From JAFDVL01 sp043783625 (GTDB lineage Bacteria > Acidobacteriota > Blastocatellia > RBC074): 64,000 nucleotides of DNA. How positions within the stretch are numbered: position 1 is the stretch's first letter; every line of letters starts with the position of its first letter. Positions 27,491-35,477 of this stretch are shown here, in pieces. Below the pieces are notes generated by a model, which saw nothing but the letters and a program-made list of their open reading frames with translations, did not search any database and was not told where the DNA came from. Made by a program: the position numbers and the translations under genes. The stretch lies in assembly GCA_043783625.1 (NCBI GenBank), contig JAYVZE010000046.1:1-64000 (forward strand), read 5' to 3'.

Positions 27491-28624
27491 CTACTGCCGC
27501 CACGCAATCCCGCGAATAAATGTCTCGAGCTGCCCATGCAATTCGGAAGACGCCTCGTCGCTCGTGACTTCTTTCCGCACCAGCCAATTAGGAATGTAAT
27601 GTTCATCCAAAAATTGTTTCTGTTGCGGATAATCCCAGCCGCGCACGTCATCATCGGGCGGCAGATAAAACACGACGCCATCAATGCCATGCAAAGCTTC
27701 GCGCTGAAACCATTTGTCAGCCTCTTCGAGCGGAAAGACACGCGGGCTGTCGGTATCGCGGTGATATTTGCGAAAGATGCAGGCGAGCAAATCTTTGCCG
27801 AGCGCGATGTCACGTCCGGCGCTGCGCGAACCGTGCCAATCGTCTTCGGCTACGACGATTGCACCGTGCGCTTCGATGGCGCGATGTAAGCCTGTGTGAT
27901 TGAGCGGAATGCCTTTTATCAGCAGGCGCTTGCCTGTGAGAGCCGGGCGGCGTTTCAAGTCGGCAACGGCTTGCGCCGCAAGTTCGGCGTATTCATGACG
28001 CTCCATAAAATTCCACGCGCCGATGAGAGCGAGTGCGTCCGTACCGCTCAGCTTCGGTCTTTCTCTGCGGCGCAAGCGCAACAACTGATGAATCGCGGCG
28101 CGTGCGGCATTGGATTCTTTAATCGCTTGCGCAAATGCATCATCGTCAATCGGCTGACCTGTGATTTCTGAGAGTCGTTGCGCCAGCTCTCCAGTTCGCG
28201 CCAAACCATAATCATTGCTGTGCGGTGAGCGCGTATGAAGCAGGTCATATAAATGCAGCGACGGAATCATGGCGTCTGGTTTTTGCCGCGCAACTTCACG
28301 TAGATAGAGAAATAATTTATGCTGCGGCTCCGATGTGCGCGGGATTATCAGCAATTTGAGAAACGACCAATCGCCCGCCAGGACACGATCAAAAATACAG
28401 CGAATTCCCGTTTCAAAAACCGGCTCCATGAATTCATCCGCCAGCAGCGTAGCCTGATGCGGCGGACTGAGTAGCACCGGAAAACAGCCAGCGGCGCGGA
28501 TGAGTTCATACGGCACAGTATTGGCGGTGAAGCCCACGACCGGAATTCCAGCCTCGTGTTTTTCCAGCGCAACGGTACGCTGATTTTCATAATGCCAGCG
28601 CAATTTTTCGAGTGCAGTCTTCAT
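27491..28624 (-). CDS. 2-hydroxyacyl-CoA dehydratase/benzoyl-CoA reductase family subunit (smaller)
   Basis: The 377-residue partner of the downstream gene lies 9 bases away. Family landmarks are VVGFTANTVPYELIRAAGCFPVLL (Cys47), GIRCIFDRVL (Cys76), LHLYDLLHT and RLLIKGIPLNHTGLHRAIEAHG. At the position where most family members have a Cys-Asp pair after a buried beta-strand, this protein reads LLIIPRTSEPQ, so Ser98-Glu99 replaces the third ligand. I recall PRTSE-type sequences as a subgroup, but their chemistry is not known to me. The cluster could have an open site or use another ligand. Confidence 0.82.
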   Translation of the reverse strand: MKTALEKLRWHYENQRTVALEKHEAGIPVVGFTANTVPYELIRAAGCFPVLLSPPHQATLLADEFMEPVFETGIRCIFDRVLAGDWSFLKLLIIPRTSEPQHKLFLYLREVARQKPDAMIPSLHLYDLLHTRSPHSNDYGLARTGELAQRLSEITGQPIDDDAFAQAIKESNAARAAIHQLLRLRRRERPKLSGTDALALIGAWNFMERHEYAELAAQAVADLKRRPALTGKRLLIKGIPLNHTGLHRAIEAHGAIVVAEDDWHGSRSAGRDIALGKDLLACIFRKYHRDTDSPRVFPLEEADKWFQREALHGIDGVVFYLPPDDDVRGWDYPQQKQFLDEHYIPNWLVRKEVTSDEASSELHGQLETFIRGIAWRQ

Positions 28625-28645
28625 TAGAAAAGGGTTGTTTCTGAA

Positions 28646-28745
28646 AATAAACTACGGAGTACACGGAGAGCACGAAGAAAAACAGTACAAGGAAAGTTTT
28701 GAGCCAGTCTTTATCGTCTCCTCCGTGCTCTCCGTGGTTTATTCT
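28646..28745. repeat. Imperfect long inverted repeat
   Basis: Left arm ACGGAGTACACGGAGAGCAC and right arm GTGCTCTCCGTGGTTT surround about 60 bases, between the CapA-like gene and the dehydratase gene. The repeated ACGGAG units make it look like a dispersed palindromic element. Confidence 0.6.
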
Positions 28746-28752
28746 TTATTTC

Positions 28753-29883
28753 TTAACACTTGATTACAACACGATCATCCTGCCACTTAAAATTCGTATT
28801 CAGCCCGGCTTGTCGCGTAATCTGTTCGACGTAACCAGCCACAGCCTGACCGCGTTCATTGTTGCCTAAAATTTCAGGGTCGCCTTTCGGATTGATCCAA
28901 CATGGGATGAATCCGGCACGCCCCACGCCGTCTTGATTCACCTCGCAAAACGCAATGATCGCGTTCTTCGCTTCGGGATGAAACGGAAATGTCGGGTAGT
29001 CAGGATCAGGCGCAAAGCCAAATAATTCGCGCCTTCGCTTTGCCCACGCCAGCCGCGCCGGACTCGCATTATTCTCTACATTCAAAGCGCGTGTCACCGT
29101 CACGAAATTTCCCAACCCGTGAAAGATCGGCTTGCCTTTGTACGTCTCAATCCCGCGCAAAATATGCGCGTGATGCCCGATGATGATGTCCGCGCCAGCT
29201 TCGATGGCAGCTTTGGCGACTTGCCGTTCGTACATCGCAATGGTGGCAGGCGTGTGCGCGATGCCTTTGTGAAACGCTACGGTCAGCACGTCTACTTGCG
29301 GACGTAATTTTTCAATGTCAGCGTACATCGCCTCCATCGTGACAGGTTCCGCGAAAGTATAAATCGTCGGCGGTCCACCGGGGCTGGCGTAATTCAATTC
29401 GTAATGCGTGATGACGTGAACATAAGTGCAACCCGCTTTGTTCGCCGTCGCCCACGAATCACGCGGCCCGACACAGTTGTAACTTAGCACACCACAGCGA
29501 AGCCCATTTCGTTCAATAATGACAGGCTTCCGCGCTTCGTTAAGGTTCATTCCTGCGCCTGTCGTTTGAATGCTTTGCTCGCGCAGAGCGGCTATCGTGT
29601 CTTCGACTCCGGCTGCGCCCTGATCGCAAATGTGATTGCCTGCGAGCGTAGCGACATTGAAGCCAGCGCGACCAAGCGCAGCCAGATGCAACGGATTCGC
29701 GGCAGGCGCCGGCACATCCGACGAAGCTTCTTTGCCACGATTGGTGTGCGGCACTTCGACGTGGCCGACGACGATGGCAGCGCGTAGCAACGTTTCGCGT
29801 ACACCATCGAAAAACGAATCAGGTTCCGGTTCGTCCAGAATCAAATCACCGACGAAGAGCATGGTTTGTGGCGAAGAATTCAT
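28753..29883 (-). CDS. CapA family (PGA_cap) metallophosphatase-like protein
   Basis: The 376-residue protein of the calcineurin-like CapA/PgsA family has MLFVGDLILDEP, VEVPHTN, NVATLAGNHICDQGAAGVEDTIAALRE, a central VAFHKGI and GADIIIGHHAHILRGIETYKGKPIFHGLGN. The metal-binding Asp, Asn and His residues are all visible. CapA homologues were named from poly-gamma-glutamate capsule work, but no pgs genes are here. In this operon, between a CoA-ester dehydratase pair and an importer, it may act on a substrate rather than a capsule. No signal peptide, unlike classical CapA. Confidence 0.85.
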   Translation of the reverse strand: MNSSPQTMLFVGDLILDEPEPDSFFDGVRETLLRAAIVVGHVEVPHTNRGKEASSDVPAPAANPLHLAALGRAGFNVATLAGNHICDQGAAGVEDTIAALREQSIQTTGAGMNLNEARKPVIIERNGLRCGVLSYNCVGPRDSWATANKAGCTYVHVITHYELNYASPGGPPTIYTFAEPVTMEAMYADIEKLRPQVDVLTVAFHKGIAHTPATIAMYERQVAKAAIEAGADIIIGHHAHILRGIETYKGKPIFHGLGNFVTVTRALNVENNASPARLAWAKRRRELFGFAPDPDYPTFPFHPEAKNAIIAFCEVNQDGVGRAGFIPCWINPKGDPEILGNNERGQAVAGYVEQITRQAGLNTNFKWQDDRVVIKC

Positions 29884-29891
29884 AATTTATA

Positions 29892-30683
29892 TTAGGCAAT
29901 ATATTGAGCAAAAATATCTGTTACATTAACGTTGTAGCCATTCAAAGGCCCCGATGTCACGTCGTTTATACCTCCATTAGAGTTTAAGTTGCTGGACACA
30001 TAATTACCATTTGAAGCAATAGTAGCTAATTGCTCGAATTGAGAATTTTCCTGAATTTCCTGAAGAAGATTATCGTTTCGTTGAATAACGTTGATGCTGA
30101 AATTTCTTTGACCTTGCAAAATTTTAGTTCTAATTTCAGGATTAATTTTGGTTAGTATGTCTTTAAGCTTACTTGCTAAACGGGGAAGGTCATTAATTAC
30201 TGAAACTATGGCTGCTTTTAGCTTGCCCGTAAGTTCACTTTTAACCTGAGACCTACCTGAATCAGAATCCTGCAATGTATAGGAAATAATTCGCCTAACT
30301 CTAAGATCAAAAGGCAAATTCTCAATTTTCCCAGAGGCTTGATTAAAAACACAGATAATATTATCCCAGCTTTTAACACCAGCCGCCCAACCAAGTTCAA
30401 TAAGGACATTTGGGTTTGGTGTTAAGCGGCGTTCCAAGCTTTCTGGATTTATTATGCTAACGTCGCCAACAAAGATTCGGCAATTCGATATTTTAGTAAA
30501 TATTGATTGCACAATATCTGGGCTGCCGCTTTGTTCTAAAGTGTCTCTATCAATTTCAAAATCAATAGCTAAGTCGCCTGAGTTTATTTGCTCAATGGCT
30601 TGCTTAATACACTTTTCTATAAAGCCACGATTTGTAGAGTTTGGGGAATCTGATTGCCAAGAGTAAAAAATTGTTTCAGCCAT
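29892..30683 (-). CDS. Stand-alone TIR-like protein (YSWQSD family)
   Basis: The 263-residue protein opens MAETIFYSWQSDSPNSTNRG (YSWQSD at 7-12), followed by DFEIDRDT (42-48), SPDIVQSIFTKI, CRIFVGDVSI (68-77), and PNPNVLIELGWAAG (89-102) with Glu96 where TIR and deoxyribosyltransferase-like folds carry a catalytic or nucleotide-binding acid. The layout fits a TIR/flavodoxin-like nucleotide-binding domain of about 150 residues plus a C-terminal part of about 110 residues without recognised motif. Similar proteins occur on mobile islands near defence genes. Base composition is much more AT-rich than the operon around it. It ends 9 bases before capA. An NAD-consuming effector role is inference. 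Confidence 0.72.
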   Translation of the reverse strand: MAETIFYSWQSDSPNSTNRGFIEKCIKQAIEQINSGDLAIDFEIDRDTLEQSGSPDIVQSIFTKISNCRIFVGDVSIINPESLERRLTPNPNVLIELGWAAGVKSWDNIICVFNQASGKIENLPFDLRVRRIISYTLQDSDSGRSQVKSELTGKLKAAIVSVINDLPRLASKLKDILTKINPEIRTKILQGQRNFSINVIQRNDNLLQEIQENSQFEQLATIASNGNYVSSNLNSNGGINDVTSGPLNGYNVNVTDIFAQYIA

Positions 30684-30723
30684 AAACCACTAGGAAATTA
30701 CTGACACCTAACGTCAGAAAAAG

Positions 30724-31419
30724 TTATAGAGCAAGTTCATCCATCAGGCGCGGACGTTCGTCTTCGGTCGCCGCGCATTGCATTACCAGTTGTCCGAGCT
30801 TCAGCAGGCCGATGCGATCTGCTACTGCGAGGCTCAGATCGAGGTTTTGTTCGACCATCAGAATTGTCGTGCCACGTTGTTCGCGTTCATTTCGTAATAT
30901 GTCACAAACGTGCTGCACCATCGCGGGTTGCAAGCCGCCGCTAATTTCATCCAGCATCAGCAATTTCGGCTCTGCCAATAAAGCACGCGCCAGCAACAAC
31001 ATTTTTTGTTCGCCGCCACTCAAGGTTCCTGCGCGTTGTGCCAAGCGTTCGCCGAGGCGCGGAAAAGCTTCAATGATTTCGCTCCAACGTGCTGCTGAAC
31101 GCGCTTTGCCGAAGGTGCCGTTGTTTAAATTTTCTTCGACGGTCAATTCGACAAACAAGGCTTCTTCCTGTGGTGCGTAGGCAATGCCCTGACGAATAAT
31201 CTGAAACGTCGGCCACCCAAGTACGTCAGCTTCGTCCATTTTTACCGTGCCGCTGACCGTGCGCAAATAACCCAACAGTGCCCGCAGCAATGTCGACTTT
31301 CCCATTCCGTTGCGTCCAACGATGGCGAGTGCTGCGCCCTGCGGCAACGTGAATGTCACGTCGCGCACGACGATGGTCAAGCCATAACCACCGGATAAAT
31401 TTTCGACTTCTAATTGCAT
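30724..31419 (-). CDS. livF: Branched-chain amino-acid-type ABC transporter ATPase (LivF-like)
   Basis: The 231-residue ATPase has Walker A GRNGMGKST, signature LSGGEQKMLLLARALL and Walker B LLMLDEISGGLQP, with a D-loop, then VEQN for the switch. The Q-loop sits in IAYAPQEEALF. It is the second ATPase of a HAAT-family importer and pairs with the ATPase half of the fused protein encoded 7 bases upstream. The substrate may be a branched-chain amino acid or, given the operon, an aromatic or other organic acid. Confidence 0.9.
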   Translation of the reverse strand: MQLEVENLSGGYGLTIVVRDVTFTLPQGAALAIVGRNGMGKSTLLRALLGYLRTVSGTVKMDEADVLGWPTFQIIRQGIAYAPQEEALFVELTVEENLNNGTFGKARSAARWSEIIEAFPRLGERLAQRAGTLSGGEQKMLLLARALLAEPKLLMLDEISGGLQPAMVQHVCDILRNEREQRGTTILMVEQNLDLSLAVADRIGLLKLGQLVMQCAATEDERPRLMDELAL

Positions 31420-31426
31420 CAGAATT

Positions 31427-33229
31427 TCAATTTCCGCCGGTTCCCATATATGCTTCGCGGACGACGGGCGAATGAGCGACTACCTCCGGCGGTCCGCATT
31501 CGATGACCCGTCCGTCGTGTAAAACCGCGATGCGATCCGCGATACGAAGTACAAAATCTAAATCGTGCTCAATCAAAATTACTGTCACGCCCGCGTCACG
31601 CACCAGGTGTTGAATCACTGCGCCGATTTTCGTACGTTCATTCGCAGTCAAGCCTGCGGTTGGTTCGTCCAATAACAACACATCGGGCTTGGAAGCAATC
31701 GCTGTCGCGAGGTCAAGCCCCTGTTTCAATCCATGCGCCAACTCACGCGCTGGACGATGCAAATGATCCTGCAATCCGGCGACTTCAAAGAGCCGCAGGA
31801 CAGATGGCGGGACGATAACTTCGCTCGTGCGTCGCCAGCACGAAGGCAGCTTGCCACGTCGCGTAGCAAGAATCATTGTTTCTGCCGCCGTTAATGTGGG
31901 AAAGAGCGCAGGCGTTTGAAATTTGCGTCCCAGTCCTGCGCGTACCAGGCGAAACGGTGCTGCGCCTTTTTGCGCGATGTCGCTTGAAAGTTTCAGATCA
32001 ATGCTACCCGTATGTCCCATGCGTCCGTCCGTCAAAATATTCAGCAGGGTAGATTTCCCCGCGCCGTTAGGCCCGACGATGCACAGCAATTCGCCTTTTC
32101 GGACGGCGAGATCAATGCCGCGCAAGACTTGCAATGCGCCGTACGCAAAGTGAATGTCACGAAAATTCAGAATCGGTACAGTACGGGGAGCGTGAGCGAC
32201 CTGAGCTTCGGCGGCGGACGCCTTGACAAGGTGCAGGTCGCTTACACTCCCTGTACTGTCACTCGCACGTCGCAATAATTTCCCTAGTGGTGCGATGATT
32301 CCTTCCGGCAGCAGCACGACTACCGCGACGAACAACGCGCCCAATAGCAATTGCCATTGAAACGGAAAACGTTGATTGAGCTGCGGCCCAATCAGATTGA
32401 TAACAATTGCACCCAGTGCCGGGCCTAGAATCGTACCGCGTCCACCAATCGCTACCCAAACTAAGATTTCTGTGGCGAACAGAAAACCGAACAGCGGCGC
32501 AGACACTAATCCGAAGATCGTTGCGTACAATCCACCTGCGAAGGATGCCAGTGCTGCGCCTAAGGCGAAGATAAGAATCTTGACGAAATTCACATCGTAG
32601 CCAAGATAGCTCGCACGCCGTTCCTGATCGCGGATGGCAACGAGTAATAACCCGAAATCACTCCGCACAAAAATCAGCGCACTCGCAATCACGCACGCCA
32701 ACACCGCTGCTGTGATGAAATACCAGGCACGTGATGACACGCCCGGCAGTGCGAATCCGAACAATCCGTTCTCGCCTCCGGTCATTGCGGGAAATTGGAG
32801 GTAGGCAATTTGTACTGCCGCCGCCAGCGCGAGACTGACAATCGCAATATAAAAATGCGAAGAGCCGCGTGTCGAAAACGAGTACCACGCAACCAGTGAA
32901 GCGACAAAAGCGGAAAGAATGATACCGCTGAAAATCGCTGCCAGATAAGTGAACAAACCGCCGTGAATGCTCGTCACCATCCCGCTTTCCGAAACCGTTG
33001 TCGTCATCATTCCGACCACTAATGCTCCCGTGCCAAACCACAACGAATGTCCCAAATTTAGAATTCCTGTATAGCCCCAAATCAAATCCAAACTGATGGC
33101 GAGCACCGCGTAAAGAAAGGCTTGCGTCAATAAATAGATGATGAATTGGTCGTCGAGAAAAGGTACCCCGATGACGGCTGCGACTGCGGCAATAGTGACG
33201 ACAGAGCGGAGGTTCAGTTTTTGCGCCAT
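31427..33229 (-). CDS. HAAT-type ABC importer, LivM permease fused to LivG ATPase
   Basis: The start at 33229 (MAQKLNLRSVVTIAAVAAVIG) is chosen because the longer frame lies inside the livH reading frame. Residues 1-320 form a LivM-type permease with about nine helices (LWGYTGILNLGHSLWFGTGAL). From about 360 an ATPase follows, with Walker A GPNGAGKSTLL, signature-like LAHGLKQGLDLATAI, Walker B VLLLDEPTAGL, and IEHD. A permease-ATPase fusion is unusual but recurrent in this family. The LAHG-type signature resembles UrtD more than LivG. The start overlaps the livH stop by 16 bases. Confidence 0.9.
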   Translation of the reverse strand: MAQKLNLRSVVTIAAVAAVIGVPFLDDQFIIYLLTQAFLYAVLAISLDLIWGYTGILNLGHSLWFGTGALVVGMMTTTVSESGMVTSIHGGLFTYLAAIFSGIILSAFVASLVAWYSFSTRGSSHFYIAIVSLALAAAVQIAYLQFPAMTGGENGLFGFALPGVSSRAWYFITAAVLACVIASALIFVRSDFGLLLVAIRDQERRASYLGYDVNFVKILIFALGAALASFAGGLYATIFGLVSAPLFGFLFATEILVWVAIGGRGTILGPALGAIVINLIGPQLNQRFPFQWQLLLGALFVAVVVLLPEGIIAPLGKLLRRASDSTGSVSDLHLVKASAAEAQVAHAPRTVPILNFRDIHFAYGALQVLRGIDLAVRKGELLCIVGPNGAGKSTLLNILTDGRMGHTGSIDLKLSSDIAQKGAAPFRLVRAGLGRKFQTPALFPTLTAAETMILATRRGKLPSCWRRTSEVIVPPSVLRLFEVAGLQDHLHRPARELAHGLKQGLDLATAIASKPDVLLLDEPTAGLTANERTKIGAVIQHLVRDAGVTVILIEHDLDFVLRIADRIAVLHDGRVIECGPPEVVAHSPVVREAYMGTGGN

Positions 33230-34044
33230 ATCAGTCCCTCCGGGAAAATGCGCAACAATAAAACCGCCATCCCAATCACTGCGACTACGGCGTAAATCGG
33301 ATTGGCATACAGTGAAAAAAGCGTCTGTGTTGCCGCCAGGATTGAACAACCAATCACCAATCCCGAAATTGTTTTGCCCGACAATAACACCGCCAGAAAC
33401 GCAGGAACCATGATTGTCACACCGTAATTTGGATTGATGCTTTGCATTGGGCCAAGCAAGGCGCCAGCGGCTCCGGCAAAGGCTGCGCCCAGCACAAAAG
33501 TGATTTGCCGTACTCGTGTTGTGTTGATGCCGACGCCTTGCGCCAGTTGTTCATTTGCCATCACCATCCGCACGATCAAACCCCATTTGGTGAAACGAAC
33601 GATCAGATACAAACCAAGTACGAAGATTGCCGCGACAAATAACAACATCAGCCGATATGCCGAATAACCAAACCACACCTGCGAGACGAACGGATGATTG
33701 AGCGTTTGCGGCCCGCGTCCATAACCCCACGAAATCGCTTGCACGACCATCAGCGAAATGCCCCACGTTGCCAGAATCGTATCCAGAGGACGCCCGTATA
33801 GTCGTCGCACTACTAACCATTCGACCATTACGCCGAGCAAGGCCGCGCCCATCGTACCAATAAACATAGCCAGCCAGATGTTTACACCTGCTTGCCAAAC
33901 GCTGACGGTTAGATAGACGCCGACCGCCATGAATCCGGTATGCGCCAGATTGACGACATCCATCAAACCGAGGATGAGAGCCAGCCCCAGCACAATCAGG
34001 ATCAGCGTTCCGGCAGCGGTGATGAGATCAAGGGCGAGATGCAT
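33214..34044 (-). CDS. livH: HAAT-type ABC importer permease (LivH-like)
   Basis: The 276-residue permease has about eight helices and typical motifs: LGLALILGLMDVVNLAHTGFMAVGVYL, AALLGVMVEWLVVRRLYGRP, and GAAGALLGPMQSINPNYGVTIMVPAFLAVLLSGKTIS. It forms a heterodimer with the LivM half of the fused protein encoded downstream, with overlapping ends. Confidence 0.92.
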   Translation of the reverse strand: MHLALDLITAAGTLILIVLGLALILGLMDVVNLAHTGFMAVGVYLTVSVWQAGVNIWLAMFIGTMGAALLGVMVEWLVVRRLYGRPLDTILATWGISLMVVQAISWGYGRGPQTLNHPFVSQVWFGYSAYRLMLLFVAAIFVLGLYLIVRFTKWGLIVRMVMANEQLAQGVGINTTRVRQITFVLGAAFAGAAGALLGPMQSINPNYGVTIMVPAFLAVLLSGKTISGLVIGCSILAATQTLFSLYANPIYAVVAVIGMAVLLLRIFPEGLIWRKN

Positions 34045-34048
34045 AAAT

Positions 34049-34167
34049 AGTGGTCGGTGGTCGGAGACCGGTGGTCAGTTGAAGGCAGTTTGCGAGCTAA
34101 CATGCAATTCGTAATTTAATAGCTCCTCAAAATACCGACCACCGACCACTGCCCACCGACCACCATT
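34049..34167. repeat. Long inverted repeat with GGTCGGTGG units
   Basis: AGTGGTCGGTGGTCGG on the left and CCGACCACCGACCACT on the right enclose a short AT-rich centre. It fills the entire gap between the substrate-binding protein gene and livH and could adjust expression between them. Confidence 0.65.
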
Positions 34168-34168
34168 C

Positions 34169-35464
34169 TTACTTACAGTTCAAGCGCGGCTCCATTGCGT
34201 TGATTTTTTCTTTGACAGTGAAGCTGCCATCCGTTCCCGCGAGGCCGATGTAAACATCCAGCGTCGCGTAATTAATGCCATTGCTAAATGCGATCCTGCC
34301 GCGCGGGCCTTCCCAGATGGCAGATTTCAATGCCTTTGTCACCGTCGCGCCATCTGACGAACCTGCCGCTTTGATCGCCACTGCCAGAAGATGCACAGCA
34401 TCGAAAGGTAACATCGCGCTTTCGCTGGGTTGTGCTTTGTCTCCGAATTTCTGTTTTATTGCGCTCAGGAAATCTACGTTCGCGGGACTTTGAATCGAAG
34501 GATAATACGTTGAAGCCGTGATGACATCTTGAACTTGTGCGCCGATAGCTTTAGCGGTCGAAACTTTTAATTCAATGCTGGCGGCTTTGAGTTTTGCGGT
34601 GCGTGTGTCGGTGCGGAATTGTTTATAAAACGCAATCTCATCTGCCGCCGTCAAAGATTCGATCACGACATCGGGATTCGCTTCAGAAATTTTGGCAATG
34701 TCTGCCGCGAAATCCGAGGCACCAACCGGCTCAAACGAAGTGCCAACGACGCTTGCACCTTTCGCCGCGAGATACGATTTTGCAATTTCAAATGAGGCTT
34801 TGGGTGACGAGTAATCACTGCCGAGCAAATAGAATTTCTTCGCACCGCTTTTCAATAAATAATCCACCATCGCCGTCACTTGCTGGCTGGGAACCATGCC
34901 GACCTGAAATAAATTCGGCAGGCATAAATCGCCGCCCGACATCGAAGATGCAAGATACGGAATCCCTGCGCGTTGTGCCGCCTGATTACACGCGACGCGC
35001 GACGGCGTATTTTCATAACCAATAATCGCGTTGACCTGTTCCTGCGTCACCAGCCGATTGCAGACTTCAGCGGCAGTACGCGGATCAGTCGCGTCATCTA
35101 CAATCGTAATAACAATCGGGCGTCCGGCAGCATTGGTCGCATTGATTTGTTCCACCGCCAGTTCCATCCCTTGTTTCGCAGAGTCTGCAAAGACACTGCC
35201 CGCGCCGCTCAACGCCAGTACGAAGCCGATTTTGTAGGGCTGATTCGAATTTGTCCTGGAGGGATTACGGCAGCTCGTAAAGAGGATAGATATTGCTAGT
35301 AATGCACAACCCAACTGTAAGCAGAAAGTTGCGTTGGCGCGAAAAGATTTTTTATCCACGAAGTGACACGAAGAAGACACGAAGGGAGGACGATAACTCC
35401 CCTGAATTTCTTCGTGATTCTTCGTGTCACTTCGTGGATGAAAATTGTTGTTCGTGGATTTCAT
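34169..35464 (-). CDS. HAAT-type ABC transporter substrate-binding lipoprotein
   Basis: This is a periplasmic-binding fold type I protein (residues about 70-431) with KIGFVLALSGAGSVFADSAKQGMELAVEQIN, VDDATDPRTAAEVCNRL and GIPYLASSMSGGDLCLPNLFQVG. A lipobox (ILFTSC) ends a hydrophobic stretch near residue 65. The ATG at 35464 follows GAGGAAAT and has the better ribosome site. An in-frame GTG at 35359 would remove 35 residues that are coded by a palindromic repeat (35354-35450). If the ATG is used, the signal peptide carries an unusually long repeat-derived n-region. The ligand probably fits the CoA-dependent operon. Confidence 0.85.
   Translation of the reverse strand: MKSTNNNFHPRSDTKNHEEIQGSYRPPFVSSSCHFVDKKSFRANATFCLQLGCALLAISILFTSCRNPSRTNSNQPYKIGFVLALSGAGSVFADSAKQGMELAVEQINATNAAGRPIVITIVDDATDPRTAAEVCNRLVTQEQVNAIIGYENTPSRVACNQAAQRAGIPYLASSMSGGDLCLPNLFQVGMVPSQQVTAMVDYLLKSGAKKFYLLGSDYSSPKASFEIAKSYLAAKGASVVGTSFEPVGASDFAADIAKISEANPDVVIESLTAADEIAFYKQFRTDTRTAKLKAASIELKVSTAKAIGAQVQDVITASTYYPSIQSPANVDFLSAIKQKFGDKAQPSESAMLPFDAVHLLAVAIKAAGSSDGATVTKALKSAIWEGPRGRIAFSNGINYATLDVYIGLAGTDGSFTVKEKINAMEPRLNCK
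35354..35450. repeat. Palindromic repeat inside the 5' end of the binding-protein gene
   Basis: ATCCACGAAGTGACACGAAG at 35355-35374 pairs with CTTCGTGTCACTTCGTGGAT near 35421-35440. The repeated CACGAAG unit is typical of a dispersed palindrome. It is read in frame between ATG 35464 and the signal peptide. Confidence 0.75.
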
Positions 35465-35477
35465 GGTTGGTATTTCC

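Noticed and set aside
29892..30683. CBASS or Thoeris system around the TIR-like gene
   Set aside because: No nucleotidyltransferase, ThsA-like or other partner gene is within reach; only a single-gene candidate can be supported.
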